Below, one piece after another: positions 27,217 to 35,801 of a stretch of DNA of 64,000 nt (position 1 is its first letter; each line of letters begins with the position of its first letter). The notes under the pieces are model-generated. The model was given only the letters and a program-made list of their open reading frames with translations, did not search any database and was not told where the DNA came from. The position numbers were made by a program, and so were the translations under genes. The stretch is from CAVSRC01 sp963798195. Lineage in GTDB: Bacteria; Pseudomonadota; Alphaproteobacteria; Rhizobiales; Kaistiaceae. Location: the NCBI GenBank assembly GCA_963798195.1, contig CAWCSF010000001.1:1-64000 (forward strand), read 5' to 3'.

Positions 27217-27236
27217 CCTACGGGGTACTACGTAGG
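27217..27236. promoter_or_regulatory. Candidate FixJ binding site in the fixK-fixL intergenic region
   Basis: An inverted repeat CCTACG-N8-CGTAGG contains the palindrome CTACGTAG at 27229-27236. This resembles the T-A-M-G-T-A-G core reported for FixJ sites. It lies 77-96 bp upstream of the fixK start codon, as expected for phospho-FixJ activation of fixK. The assignment rests on context and partial consensus match. Confidence 0.55.
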
Positions 27237-27268
27237 CCTCCTTTCGGATCCGGGAGACACCGACCGCC

Positions 27269-28792
27269 ATGGACGAACCTGCTGCAAATGGCGGCAATCC
27301 GGGACAAGCCGGCATCTCGCAGTTCTTTCGAGACGGACTGCTGCGCACCAGCACGGTGACCGTCCTGGCGGTCGCCGCGGCCGTCCTGATCCGCCTGGCG
27401 CTGTCGCCGAGCCTCCATGATCGTCCCGTGCTGGTGGTCTTCGTGCCGGCGGTGCTGATAGCCAGCGTCATCGGTGGCGGCTGGGCCGGGATTGCGGCAA
27501 CCATCATGAGCTTTCTGGCGACGCTGTTCCTGTCGACGGCAAACCCTTTGGCCGACCCGGCCGACATGATCGACATCGCCATGTTTGCCGCCGTTGGAAT
27601 TGCGGTCGCCTGGTTTGGCGAGCGGTTGAAGCGCAGCCGCACGCAGGTCGCCAACCGCGAACGCCAGCTCCTGCAACGGGAAGCCCACCTTCAATCGATC
27701 CTCGATACGGTGCCCGACGCGATGATCGTCATCGACGAAACTGGCGTGATGCAGTCGTTCAGCACCGCGGCGGAGCATCTGTTCGGGTACAGGGGCGCCG
27801 AGACCATCGGCCGGAACGTCAAGATGCTCATGCCGACGCCCTATCGGGAGGCGCACGATGATTATCTTCGGCGCTACCTCCGCACGGGCGAACGGCACAT
27901 CATCGGCATCGGCCGGGTCGTGGTCGGGGAGCGCAAGGATGGATCAACCTTTCCGATGGAACTGTCGGTCGGCGAAATGCGGTCCGGCGACCAGCGCTTC
28001 TTCACCGGCTTCGTGCGCGACCTTTCCGAACGGCAACAGACCGAGGCGCGATTGCAAGAGCTTCAGTCCGAGCTGATCCACATTTCGAGGCTGACGGCGC
28101 TCGGCGAGATGGCCTCGACACTGGCGCATGAATTGAACCAGCCGTTGTCGGCCATCGCCAACTACGTCACCGGCTCGCGTCGGCTGATCGAAGGCGAGGC
28201 CGATCCCCGCTGGAACCGGCTGCGCGATGCTCTCGACAAGGCGTCCGCGCAGGCGCTCCGTGCCGGCGACATCATCCGCCGGCTCCGCGATTTCGTCAGC
28301 CGGGGCGAGAGTGAACCGCGGGTGGAGAGTATTGGTAAACTGATCGAGGAAGCCAGCGCGCTTGCCCTCGTCGGCGCCAAGGAGCATGGGGTTCGTGTTC
28401 GCTACCAATTCGATCGCACGCACGACAGGGTGCTGGCCGATAAGGTGCAGGTCCAGCAGGTGGTCCTGAACCTGGTCCGCAACGCCATGGAGGCGACGAT
28501 CGGCTCGGAAAACCGTGAACTTGTGCTGTCGACCGAGCCAGCCGAGAACGACATGATCCGCGTCAGTGTCGCGGATACCGGGACCGGGATTGCCGAGGAC
28601 GTCGCGAGCCAGCTATTTCAGCCATTCGTGACCTCCAAGCGCCATGGCATGGGCGTCGGCCTGTCGATTTCCAGGACCATTATCCAGGCGCACGGCGGAC
28701 AAATTTGGGCGGAGCCGGCACCGGGGGGAGGGACCGTATTTCGGTTCACGCTGCCGAATGGCAAGGTAGGAGGGGCAGACGATGCCGGATAA
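27269..28792 (+). CDS. fixL: Oxygen-sensing histidine kinase FixL
   Basis: A 507-residue membrane-anchored sensor. Helices at about 27-47, 52-90 and 100-117 form the membrane part. A PAS domain (about 138-260) carries the heme-ligand motif R-H-I-I-G-I-G-R with His210, aligned with the proximal heme histidine of rhizobial FixL. The dimerisation helix has H287 in L-A-H-E-L-N-Q-P-L. ATPase motifs are N-L-V-R-N-A-M-E-A and D-T-G-T-G-I. Low oxygen should release heme inhibition and start FixJ phosphorylation. It overlaps fixJ by 11 nt. Confidence 0.95.
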   Translation: MDEPAANGGNPGQAGISQFFRDGLLRTSTVTVLAVAAAVLIRLALSPSLHDRPVLVVFVPAVLIASVIGGGWAGIAATIMSFLATLFLSTANPLADPADMIDIAMFAAVGIAVAWFGERLKRSRTQVANRERQLLQREAHLQSILDTVPDAMIVIDETGVMQSFSTAAEHLFGYRGAETIGRNVKMLMPTPYREAHDDYLRRYLRTGERHIIGIGRVVVGERKDGSTFPMELSVGEMRSGDQRFFTGFVRDLSERQQTEARLQELQSELIHISRLTALGEMASTLAHELNQPLSAIANYVTGSRRLIEGEADPRWNRLRDALDKASAQALRAGDIIRRLRDFVSRGESEPRVESIGKLIEEASALALVGAKEHGVRVRYQFDRTHDRVLADKVQVQQVVLNLVRNAMEATIGSENRELVLSTEPAENDMIRVSVADTGTGIAEDVASQLFQPFVTSKRHGMGVGLSISRTIIQAHGGQIWAEPAPGGGTVFRFTLPNGKVGGADDAG

Positions 28793-29390
28793 GAGTGTCG
28801 TCCATGTAATCGATGACGACGATGACGCCCGCGATTCGCTGGCGTTCCTTCTCGGCACCGCCGATGTCGAGGTTCACACCTATGAGTCGGCGACAGCCTT
28901 TCTGAAAGCGCTGCCGCAAATTCATGGGGGCTGCATCGTCACGGACATCCGCATGCCCGGGATCGACGGCATGGAGCTGCTGCGCCAGATAAAAGACGGA
29001 AGCACGACCTTGCCGGTTATCGTGATGACTGGCCATGGCGACGTGCCGCTGGCTGTCGAGGCGATGAAGCTTGGCGCCATCGATTTCCTCGAGAAGCCTT
29101 TTGACGACAGCGCCCTGCTTGCCGCCGTGCGCGCGGCTCTCAGCGAAAATCAGGCCCATGGCGAGCGCGAATCGCGTCGCGTCGAGATTCAGGAGCGGAT
29201 GGCGTCGCTGTCACCGCGCGAACGGCAGGTGCTCGATGGGTTGATCGCCGGCCATCCCAACAAGACGATCGCCTTCGATCTCGGGATCAGCGCCCGGACG
29301 GTCGAAGTCTATCGCGCCAACGTCATGACCAAGATGAACGCCCGCAGCCTGTCGGAACTCGTCCGCATGGGGATGCTCGCGGGGGGCTGA
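28782..29390 (+). CDS. fixJ: Two-component response regulator FixJ
   Basis: A 202-residue regulator with an N-terminal receiver (acidic pocket D-D-D-D near 10-13, phospho-acceptor Asp in I-V-T-D-I-R-M-P-G near 55, conserved Lys in L-E-K-P-F near 105) and a LuxR-type C-terminal helix-turn-helix (L-S-P-R-E-R-Q-V-L-D-G-L and A-R-T-V-E-V-Y-R-A-N-V-M). It is the partner of the overlapping FixL and the likely activator of fixK. Confidence 0.95.
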   Translation: MPDKSVVHVIDDDDDARDSLAFLLGTADVEVHTYESATAFLKALPQIHGGCIVTDIRMPGIDGMELLRQIKDGSTTLPVIVMTGHGDVPLAVEAMKLGAIDFLEKPFDDSALLAAVRAALSENQAHGERESRRVEIQERMASLSPRERQVLDGLIAGHPNKTIAFDLGISARTVEVYRANVMTKMNARSLSELVRMGMLAGG

Positions 29391-29528
29391 TCCTCCCAAT
29401 TGTCCTTGACCCGCGCCTGCGCCGCCTCGTTTCGCATCGAGGTGGGCGCCTGACCTGCCCGATGATCGGGTCCGCGCTGGCCGGCGCAGTCCGCGGGGCG
29501 ACTGCAAGAACGAAAATCATGACGTTGC

Positions 29529-29542
29529 TTGATGTAGCGCAA
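29529..29542. promoter_or_regulatory. FNR/NnrR-type box upstream of nirK
   Basis: TTGATGTAGCGCAA has the TTG-N8-CAA core and differs from TTGA-N6-TCAA in one position of the right half. It ends 61 bp before the nirK ATG. Such sites are used by FixK or the nitric-oxide regulator NnrR at nirK promoters. No nnrR gene is visible in this window. Confidence 0.68.
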
Positions 29543-29603
29543 AGAACTGCTTGTACGGCGGTCTACCTTCCATGCGGTAAGCACCAGCAGAAGGATTGGA
29601 ACG

Positions 29604-30704
29604 ATGATTACCCGTCGTCAGGCGCTGATCGGCTCAACTCTCACGGCGCTTGTCGCCAGCAGCCGTGCCCCGGTTCTCGCCGCCGTCGCAGAACCCGTCG
29701 CTGGCCTTGAGCACGTCAAGATCGATCTCCTCAAGCCGCCGATGGTGCACGCGCATGAGCAGGCGACCACTGCGGCGCCCAAGGTCTATGAATTCACCAT
29801 GCACGTCGTCGAACAGGAAATCGTGGTCGATGCCGACGGCACCAAGATGTGGTCGATGTCCTACAACGGCTGGCTGCCGGGCCCGCTGATGGTCGTGCAT
29901 GAGGGTGACTACGTGCAGCTCACCCTGGTCAACCCGGCAGACAACGAAATGCCGCACAACATCGACTTCCACGCCTCGACCGGCGGGCTCGGCGGCGGCG
30001 CGTTGACGCTGATCTATCCAGGCGAGCAGACGACGCTGCGCTTCAAGGCGACCCGCCCCGGCGTGTTCGTCTATCACTGCGCGCCTCCCGGCATGATCCC
30101 GTGGCATGTCGTCTCTGGCATGAACGGCGCCATCATGGTGCTGCCGCGCGACGGTCTCAAGGACGGCGCTGGCAAGCCGCTGACCTACGACAAGATCTTC
30201 TACATCGGCGAAAGCGACTTCTACCTTCCGCGCGACGAGAGCGGCGCCTACAGGACGTACGAATCGCTCGGCGAATCCTACGACGACACGTTGCAGGTGA
30301 TGCGCGGCCTGATCCCGACCCACGTCGTGTTCGAGGGCAGCGCCGGCTCGCTCACGGGCGACAACGCCATGACCGCCAAGGTCGGCGAGACCGTGTTGAT
30401 CGTCCACTCGCAGGCTAACCGTGACACCCGCCCGCACCTGATCGGTGGCCACGGCGACTATGTCTGGGAGACCGGCAAGTTTGGCAACGCGCCGCAGGTT
30501 GGCCTCGAAACCTGGTTCGTGCGTGGCGGCTCCGCCGGTGCTGCGCTCTATACGTTCCGCCAGCCGGGTATCTACGCCTACGTCAACCACAACCTGATCG
30601 AGGCGGCCGAGCTCGGCGCTACCGCGCACTTCAAGGTCGAGGGTGACTGGAACGACGACCTGATGATGCAGATGAGCGCGCCCGGGCCGATCGCGGCCAA
30701 CTAG
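29604..30704 (+). CDS. nirK: Copper-containing nitrite reductase NirK
   Basis: A 366-residue periplasmic enzyme reducing nitrite to nitric oxide. The N-terminus (ITRRQALIGS...) looks like a twin-arginine-like or Sec signal. Two cupredoxin domains follow. Type 1 copper ligands appear in H-N-I-D-F-H and Y-H-C-A-P-P-G-M-I-P-W-H-V-V-S-G-M; type 2 histidines include those of D-F-H and Y-H-C, with another in the second domain near P-H-L-I-G-G-H-G. It is followed by nirV and a pseudoazurin, its probable electron donor. An FNR-like box lies upstream. Confidence 0.95.
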   Translation: MITRRQALIGSTLTALVASSRAPVLAAVAEPVAGLEHVKIDLLKPPMVHAHEQATTAAPKVYEFTMHVVEQEIVVDADGTKMWSMSYNGWLPGPLMVVHEGDYVQLTLVNPADNEMPHNIDFHASTGGLGGGALTLIYPGEQTTLRFKATRPGVFVYHCAPPGMIPWHVVSGMNGAIMVLPRDGLKDGAGKPLTYDKIFYIGESDFYLPRDESGAYRTYESLGESYDDTLQVMRGLIPTHVVFEGSAGSLTGDNAMTAKVGETVLIVHSQANRDTRPHLIGGHGDYVWETGKFGNAPQVGLETWFVRGGSAGAALYTFRQPGIYAYVNHNLIEAAELGATAHFKVEGDWNDDLMMQMSAPGPIAAN

Positions 30705-30768
30705 GGGCGAGGCGCGCGTGGCCTGCTCCCCCTCGGAGCGGGCCACCAGACTGCATTGGGAGCGGCCG

Positions 30769-31639
30769 ATGTCGGTTCCGTTCAAGATCATCGTGTCGGT
30801 GGGCCTGGTTGGAGCGGCGGTTGCCGGCGGCCTGGTCGCAACGGCTCCCGAAAACGATCCGACCGAATTGGTGACGTTGCCGGCAGCATCGTACGACTAT
30901 CGCGTCGCCGGCGAATTTCTCCGCGACGGTCAGCCGGTGAATGCGCCGCTGCGAGCGGGTCGGCGTCGACCGGCCGCTTGCCATCATGAAGAACCACGTC
31001 AGCCGCGCCGACTACCAGCGTTGCGTGGCGGCCCGCGGGTGCAAACCGATCGCGGCGCACACGCCGGCGAACGGCGACACGATTCCCGCCGTCGGGGTAA
31101 GCTGGTACGACGCGGTCGCATACGCGACGTGGCTGAGCAACGAGACCGGCCATCACTACCGCCTGCCGACCGATGCCGAATGGGTCTACGCCGCTGCGGA
31201 ACTTTTCTACGACGGCACTGTCGTCGAGCAGGAGGGCGACGCCGCCAACCCGGCGAAGCGCTGGATCGCCACGTATGAGAGCCTGGCGGCAAGCCAGGTG
31301 CCCGTTGACGCCCGCCCGCAACAATTCGGGACGTACGGGATCAACCAAAACGGTCTGAGCGATGTCGCCGGCAACGTGTGGGACTGGACGTCCACCTGTT
31401 TCGTCCGCCACGCCTCGTCGAACGGTCGCTCGGTCGAAACGGAGAGCTGCGGCGTGCGCGTCGTCGAAGGCGCCCACCGCACGTATCTGACCGACTTTGT
31501 TCGCGATCCCCGGGGCGGCGCCTGCTCGGTCGGCATCCCGCCGAGCAATCTCGGCATTCGTCTGGTCCGCGACGACGCTCATGGGGTCGCCGGCCGTCTG
31601 GTCGGCTTTCTGCGGCGCCTCGCCGCGATCGGTGCCTAG
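30769..31639 (+). pseudogene. nirV: NirV-like formylglycine-generating-enzyme family protein, frameshifted
   Basis: NirV is commonly encoded after nirK and belongs to the FGE-sulfatase fold family; its exact role is unsettled. The start at ATG 30769 has GGGAG 6 nt upstream and opens a signal or anchor (V-P-F-K-I-I-V-S-V-G-L-V-G-A-A-V). Family motifs V-G-V-S-W-Y-D-A-V-A-Y-A, Y-R-L-P-T-D-A-E-W and G-N-V-W-D-W are present. G-Q-P-V-N-A-P-L then V-G-V-D-R-P-L-A-I-M-K are in different frames; removing one base near 30952 joins them. An earlier GTG at 30718 is also in frame. Confidence 0.85.
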
Positions 31640-31667
31640 GCCGAAGCTCTTCAAAAATCGAGTGAAT

Positions 31668-31681
31668 TTGCTTTGGATCAA
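31668..31681. promoter_or_regulatory. FNR-like box upstream of pseudoazurin
   Basis: TTGCTTTGGATCAA retains the TTG-N8-CAA core with a perfect right half (ATCAA). It ends 66 bp before the pseudoazurin ATG, the same spacing class as the other boxes in the window. Confidence 0.6.
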
Positions 31682-31747
31682 GGAGCGGGCGGCTGCCGCC
31701 GCTAACCTGTGACCATCCACACGAACTGAAGAAACTGGAGTGCATGC

Positions 31748-32182
31748 ATGATCAGGAACATCCTCGCCGCCAGCGCGTGCGCCGGAATCCTGCTGGCCGC
31801 CAGCGTGGCCGCCGCGGCGGAATTCGACGTCAAGATGCTCAACAAGGGCGCGGCTGGAGCAATGGTCTTCGAGCCGCCGATGGTGAAGATCGCGCCCGGC
31901 GACAGCGTGCATTTCATCGCGACCGACAAGGGCCACGATGCGATGTCGATCGACGGCATGATTCCGGAAGGTGCTTCACCATTCGAAGGCAAGCTCAGTG
32001 AGGACATCACCGTCACATTCACGGTGCCGGGCGTTTACGGCTTCAAGTGCAAGCCGCACTACGGCATGGGAATGGTGGGCGTCGTAGTGGTCGGCGACCC
32101 GGCCAACCTCGACGCAGCGAAGGCGGTGAAGCAGGTCGGCAAGGCGAAGAAGGTCTTCCTCGGGCTGTTGGGCGATTTGTAA
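31748..32182 (+). CDS. Pseudoazurin (type 1 copper protein)
   Basis: A 144-residue periplasmic blue-copper protein. The signal peptide covers about residues 1-24 (ending A-A-A-A-E). Copper ligands are the histidine in D-K-G-H-D-A, the cysteine and histidine in F-K-C-K-P-H-Y-G-M-G-M and the following methionine. Pseudoazurins donate electrons to NirK, and the gene sits next to nirK-nirV with its own FNR-like box. Confidence 0.94.
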   Translation: MIRNILAASACAGILLAASVAAAAEFDVKMLNKGAAGAMVFEPPMVKIAPGDSVHFIATDKGHDAMSIDGMIPEGASPFEGKLSEDITVTFTVPGVYGFKCKPHYGMGMVGVVVVGDPANLDAAKAVKQVGKAKKVFLGLLGDL

Positions 32183-32296
32183 GCGCTCGGACCCCGCGCG
32201 CAGCAGGTTCGGCAGGCGCGCCGCGATGTTCTCCGGCCAACGGCGAAGTGACGAGGTAGTCGGAATCATGGTCGAGGTGGCCGGCGAGCCGAGTAA

Positions 32297-32310
32297 TTGA
32301 CCTGCGTCAA
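32297..32310. promoter_or_regulatory. FNR/FixK-type box upstream of the orphan receiver gene
   Basis: TTGACCTGCGTCAA is a perfect 5-bp inverted repeat (TTGAC/GTCAA) matching TTGA-N6-TCAA. It ends only 33 bp before the ATG used for the receiver, so the transcript leader would be very short or the true start lies further in. Confidence 0.75.
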
Positions 32311-32343
32311 CGCGCCCACTGGCAACCATGGTTTCATCCGCAG

Positions 32344-32757
32344 ATGGTGCCGCACAATCCGCCCGACCCGAATTCTGGCCATCCGACCGCGCTCGCGATC
32401 GAGCGGCCGGTCCTGGTCATAGACGATGACCCGGCGGTGCTCAGTTCGTTGAAGTTCGCGTTGGAGATCGACGGGTTCACGGTCAGGACATATCCAACAG
32501 CCAAGGCACTGCTCGATGACCCGGCGCGGCTGCAGCGCGGTTGCCTGGTCATCGATTACCACCTGCCGGACGGCGACGGCCTGGCGGTGCTCGATGAGTT
32601 GCGCCGGCGTGGCATCGGTATGCCGGCGATTCTGATCACCACCGATCCCGGCCCGAGACTGCGCGAGCGCGCGGGTATCGCCGGCGCAACGATTGTCGAG
32701 AAGCCCCTCTTCGGCAACAGGCTCGTCGAAGCGATTCGCGCAGTATTTCCGAACTGA
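32344..32757 (+). CDS. Single-domain response regulator (FixJ receiver-like)
   Basis: A 137-residue protein consisting of a receiver domain with no output domain. The acidic pocket is V-I-D-D-D-P, the phospho-acceptor is the aspartate of L-V-I-D-Y-H-L-P-D-G-D-G-L near residue 72, and the conserved lysine is in V-E-K-P-L. The sequence resembles FixJ receivers. With an FNR box in front and fixLJ 3 kb away, it could act on FixL, for example as a phosphate sink or feedback protein; this is inference. Confidence 0.88.
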   Translation: MVPHNPPDPNSGHPTALAIERPVLVIDDDPAVLSSLKFALEIDGFTVRTYPTAKALLDDPARLQRGCLVIDYHLPDGDGLAVLDELRRRGIGMPAILITTDPGPRLRERAGIAGATIVEKPLFGNRLVEAIRAVFPN

Positions 32758-32804
32758 CCGTTCAACGCGTTTGACCGGACGCAAAGCCAGGTTGCCCGCC
32801 CGGT

Positions 32805-35558
32805 GTGTATTGTCGCGTGATGGGTGAAAGTTCGGACGTTCGGATACTGCCGACGCTAACGAGCCTCCCGGCGCGGTCGTGGCATGCCTTGGCGGCTGAG
32901 GTGGCCGTTGAAGCGTTGCACACACGCGCCAGCGGGCTCTCGGTGCAGGAGGCGGCGGCCCGGCTCGCCGCGTTCGGTCCCAACCGTCTGCCCCGCAAAG
33001 TCGGGCGGTCACCCCTGCTGCGCTTCGCGCTGCAGTTCCACAACGTCCTCATCTACGTGCTTCTCGCCGCCGCCGTGCTGTCGGCGGCGCTTTCCCACTG
33101 GGTCGATGCGGCGGTGGTTCTGGCGGTCACTATCACCAACGCCGTCATCGGTTACGTGCAGGAAGGTCGGGCCGAGCGCGCGCTGGACGCAATCAGCAGC
33201 ATGATAGAGCCGCAAGCGACCGTGCTCCGCGACGGCCACCGCGTGACCCTCCCGGCGGACGCAATCGTTCCGGGCGATATCGTCCTGATCGAAGCCGGGG
33301 CCCGTATTCCGGCCGACCTTCGCCTGTTGCGCGCGCGCGGCTTGAGGATCGACGAAGCCGCGCTCACCGGCGAGTCGGTGCCAGCCGACAAGACGCCGGC
33401 ATCGACGGATGCAGACGCCTCGCTCGGTGACCGGCAGTCGATGGCGTTCTCCGGCACCTTCGTAACCGGCGGCCAGGGCATCGGTGTCGCGGTCGCCACC
33501 GGCGTCCAGACCGAACTCGGCGCCATCAGCGCGCTCCTCGGCAACGTGCAGTCGCTGCAGACGCCGCTGATCCGCCAGATGGACAGCTTCGGTCGCCAGC
33601 TCACCGTCGGGATTCTTGCCGTAGCAGCGATGGTCTTCGCCCTGGCGTATTTCTGGCGCGGCTACGACCTGGGCGATGCCTTCATGGTCGTGGTGGGTCT
33701 CACGGTCTCGGCTATTCCCGAGGGCCTGCCCGCCATCATGACCATTGCGCTCGCCATCGGCGTCCAGCGCATGGCGGCGCGCCACGCCATCATCCGCCGC
33801 CTGCCCGCGGCCGAAACGCTGGGCTCGGTGACGGTAATCTGCTCCGACAAGACCGGGACGCTGACCCGAAACGAGATGGTGGCGCGAAGCGTCGTTGTCG
33901 CCGGCAGAAAATACGAGGTAACCGGAGACGGCCACAATCCTGACGGGGTATTCCGCACACCCGGCGGGGATTCCGAAGCGGTGCGCGACCCGCACTTGCT
34001 CGAACTGGTTCGTACGGCGCTTCTCTGCAATGACGCCGAACTCCACCATGTCGGGGACGCCTGGCTGCCGGATGGCGACCCGATGGAAGCCGCCCTGGTG
34101 ACGCTGGCGATGAAGGCCGGATTCGACCCGGTGCTGGTGCGAAAGCAGCTGCCACGCACCGACGAGATTCCGTTCGACGCCCAGCATCGCTTCATGGCGA
34201 CGCTGCACCACAGCCACGAGGGCGACGCCTTCGTCCTGATCAAGGGCGCACCGGAGCGCGTGCTTGCCATGTGCGCTACGGAGCGGACCCGCGATGGCGA
34301 GCAGGCCCTGCGGGCGCAGCTCTGGCTCGAACACGCGGATGGGTTGGCGGCGCGCGGCGAACGCCTGCTCGGTTTTGCGGTCAAGAAAGTGGCGCCGGGC
34401 CAGCGCGAGCTGACGTTCGACGATGTCGACAGCGACGCCACGTTGCTTGGCCTCGTCGGCTTCCTCGATCCGCCGCGGCCGGAAGCGATCGACGCGATCG
34501 CGAGCTGCCGCACGGCCGGCATACGCGTGATGATGATAACCGGCGACCACGCCGCGACCGCGCGCGAAATCGCACAACAGCTTGGCATCGCACAGGACCC
34601 GAAGGTGCTGACGGGCCGCGACATCGACGGAATGGACGTAGCGGCGCTGCGCGGCGCGCTCCACGAAGCATCGGTCTTCGCGCGCACCACGCCCGAGCAC
34701 AAGCTGCGGCTGGTCGAGGCGCTTCAGGCTGACGGACGGATCGTGGCGATGACCGGCGACGGGGTCAATGACGCGCCTGCCCTGAAGCGCGCGGACATCG
34801 GCGTGGCGATGGGCGAGCGCGGCACCGAGGTCGCCAAGGAGGCGGCAGAGGTCGTGCTGGCCGATGACAATTTTGCGTCGATCGTGGCGGCGGTGCGCGA
34901 GGGGCGCACCGTTTACGACAACATCATCAAGGTGATCGCGTGGACCCTGCCGACCAACGGCGGCGAGGGCCTGACCATCATCGGCGCGATTCTCCTCGGC
35001 TTCGCGCTTCCCATCACGCCGGTGCAGATTCTCTGGGTCAACATGGTGACCGCGGTGGCGCTCGGCCTAACCCTGGCCTTCGAGCCGACCGAGCCCGGCA
35101 CCATGCAGCGGCCGCCGCGTCCGGCGTACCAGCCTATCCTGACGGCCGACCTGCTCTGGCGCACGGTCTTCGTCTCGATCCTGTTCGTCATCGGCGCTTT
35201 CGGCGTCTTCTTCTGGAGCCAGTCGGAAGGTCACTCGCTCGAGAACGCGCGCACCATGGTCGTCAACACGCTGGTTGTGATGGAAATCTTCTATCTGTTC
35301 AGCGTGCGCTACGTGCACGGCACGTCGCTGACATGGCGCGGCGTGCTCGGTACGCGCGCTGTGCTCATCGGGGTTGCGACGGTCACCCTTTGCCAGTTCG
35401 CCTTCACCTACCTGCCGCCACTCCAGGCTGTCTTCGGCACGACCGGACTGTCGATCGGCGAAGGTCTCATCGTGGTCGGCATCGGCTTTGTCCTGCTCGC
35501 GGTCGTGGAAATCGAGAAGGCCGTTCGGCAGCGCCTCGCATTGGGGCCATTTCGGTGA
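32805..35558 (+). CDS. P2-type cation-transporting ATPase (calcium-type)
   Basis: A 917-residue P-type ATPase. The N-terminal cation-ATPase domain is followed by T-G-E-S, the P-E-G-L-P-A motif of transmembrane helix 4, the phosphorylated aspartate in D-K-T-G-T-L-T and T-G-D-G-V-N-D-A-P-A-L. The P-E-G-L-P motif and overall layout match Ca2+ or Mn2+-type pumps rather than heavy-metal pumps. The start is GTG at 32805; the ATG at 32820 is an equally good candidate. The frame is intact. The cation is not proven. Confidence 0.93.
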   Translation: MYCRVMGESSDVRILPTLTSLPARSWHALAAEVAVEALHTRASGLSVQEAAARLAAFGPNRLPRKVGRSPLLRFALQFHNVLIYVLLAAAVLSAALSHWVDAAVVLAVTITNAVIGYVQEGRAERALDAISSMIEPQATVLRDGHRVTLPADAIVPGDIVLIEAGARIPADLRLLRARGLRIDEAALTGESVPADKTPASTDADASLGDRQSMAFSGTFVTGGQGIGVAVATGVQTELGAISALLGNVQSLQTPLIRQMDSFGRQLTVGILAVAAMVFALAYFWRGYDLGDAFMVVVGLTVSAIPEGLPAIMTIALAIGVQRMAARHAIIRRLPAAETLGSVTVICSDKTGTLTRNEMVARSVVVAGRKYEVTGDGHNPDGVFRTPGGDSEAVRDPHLLELVRTALLCNDAELHHVGDAWLPDGDPMEAALVTLAMKAGFDPVLVRKQLPRTDEIPFDAQHRFMATLHHSHEGDAFVLIKGAPERVLAMCATERTRDGEQALRAQLWLEHADGLAARGERLLGFAVKKVAPGQRELTFDDVDSDATLLGLVGFLDPPRPEAIDAIASCRTAGIRVMMITGDHAATAREIAQQLGIAQDPKVLTGRDIDGMDVAALRGALHEASVFARTTPEHKLRLVEALQADGRIVAMTGDGVNDAPALKRADIGVAMGERGTEVAKEAAEVVLADDNFASIVAAVREGRTVYDNIIKVIAWTLPTNGGEGLTIIGAILLGFALPITPVQILWVNMVTAVALGLTLAFEPTEPGTMQRPPRPAYQPILTADLLWRTVFVSILFVIGAFGVFFWSQSEGHSLENARTMVVNTLVVMEIFYLFSVRYVHGTSLTWRGVLGTRAVLIGVATVTLCQFAFTYLPPLQAVFGTTGLSIGEGLIVVGIGFVLLAVVEIEKAVRQRLALGPFR

Positions 35559-35801
35559 TGAGCCTCAAATCCACAGCGAAGCCAGCGGCTTGCATGACTG
35601 CAGCAATTCATGTCACCAGTGTTTTTTGTATGCCCCGCGCCGCTGGCGAAGGGCCTGCGATAATCCGGAATTGCGACCATCCCGACCGACGCCAATAGCG
35701 ATTCCGAACGCGCTCGCGCTCTCTTTTTCGAGGCGCTGGAGTGTGGTGATCGCCGCGATCATGCTGGCGCTGAACGGCTTCTTCGGGCCGCGCAAGGGCT
35801 C

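Noticed and set aside
35604..35632. T-run after a weak CATGA/TCATG stem downstream of the cation ATPase
   Set aside because: The stem is only 5 bp with a 10-base loop and is separated from the T-run, so a terminator call is not supported.
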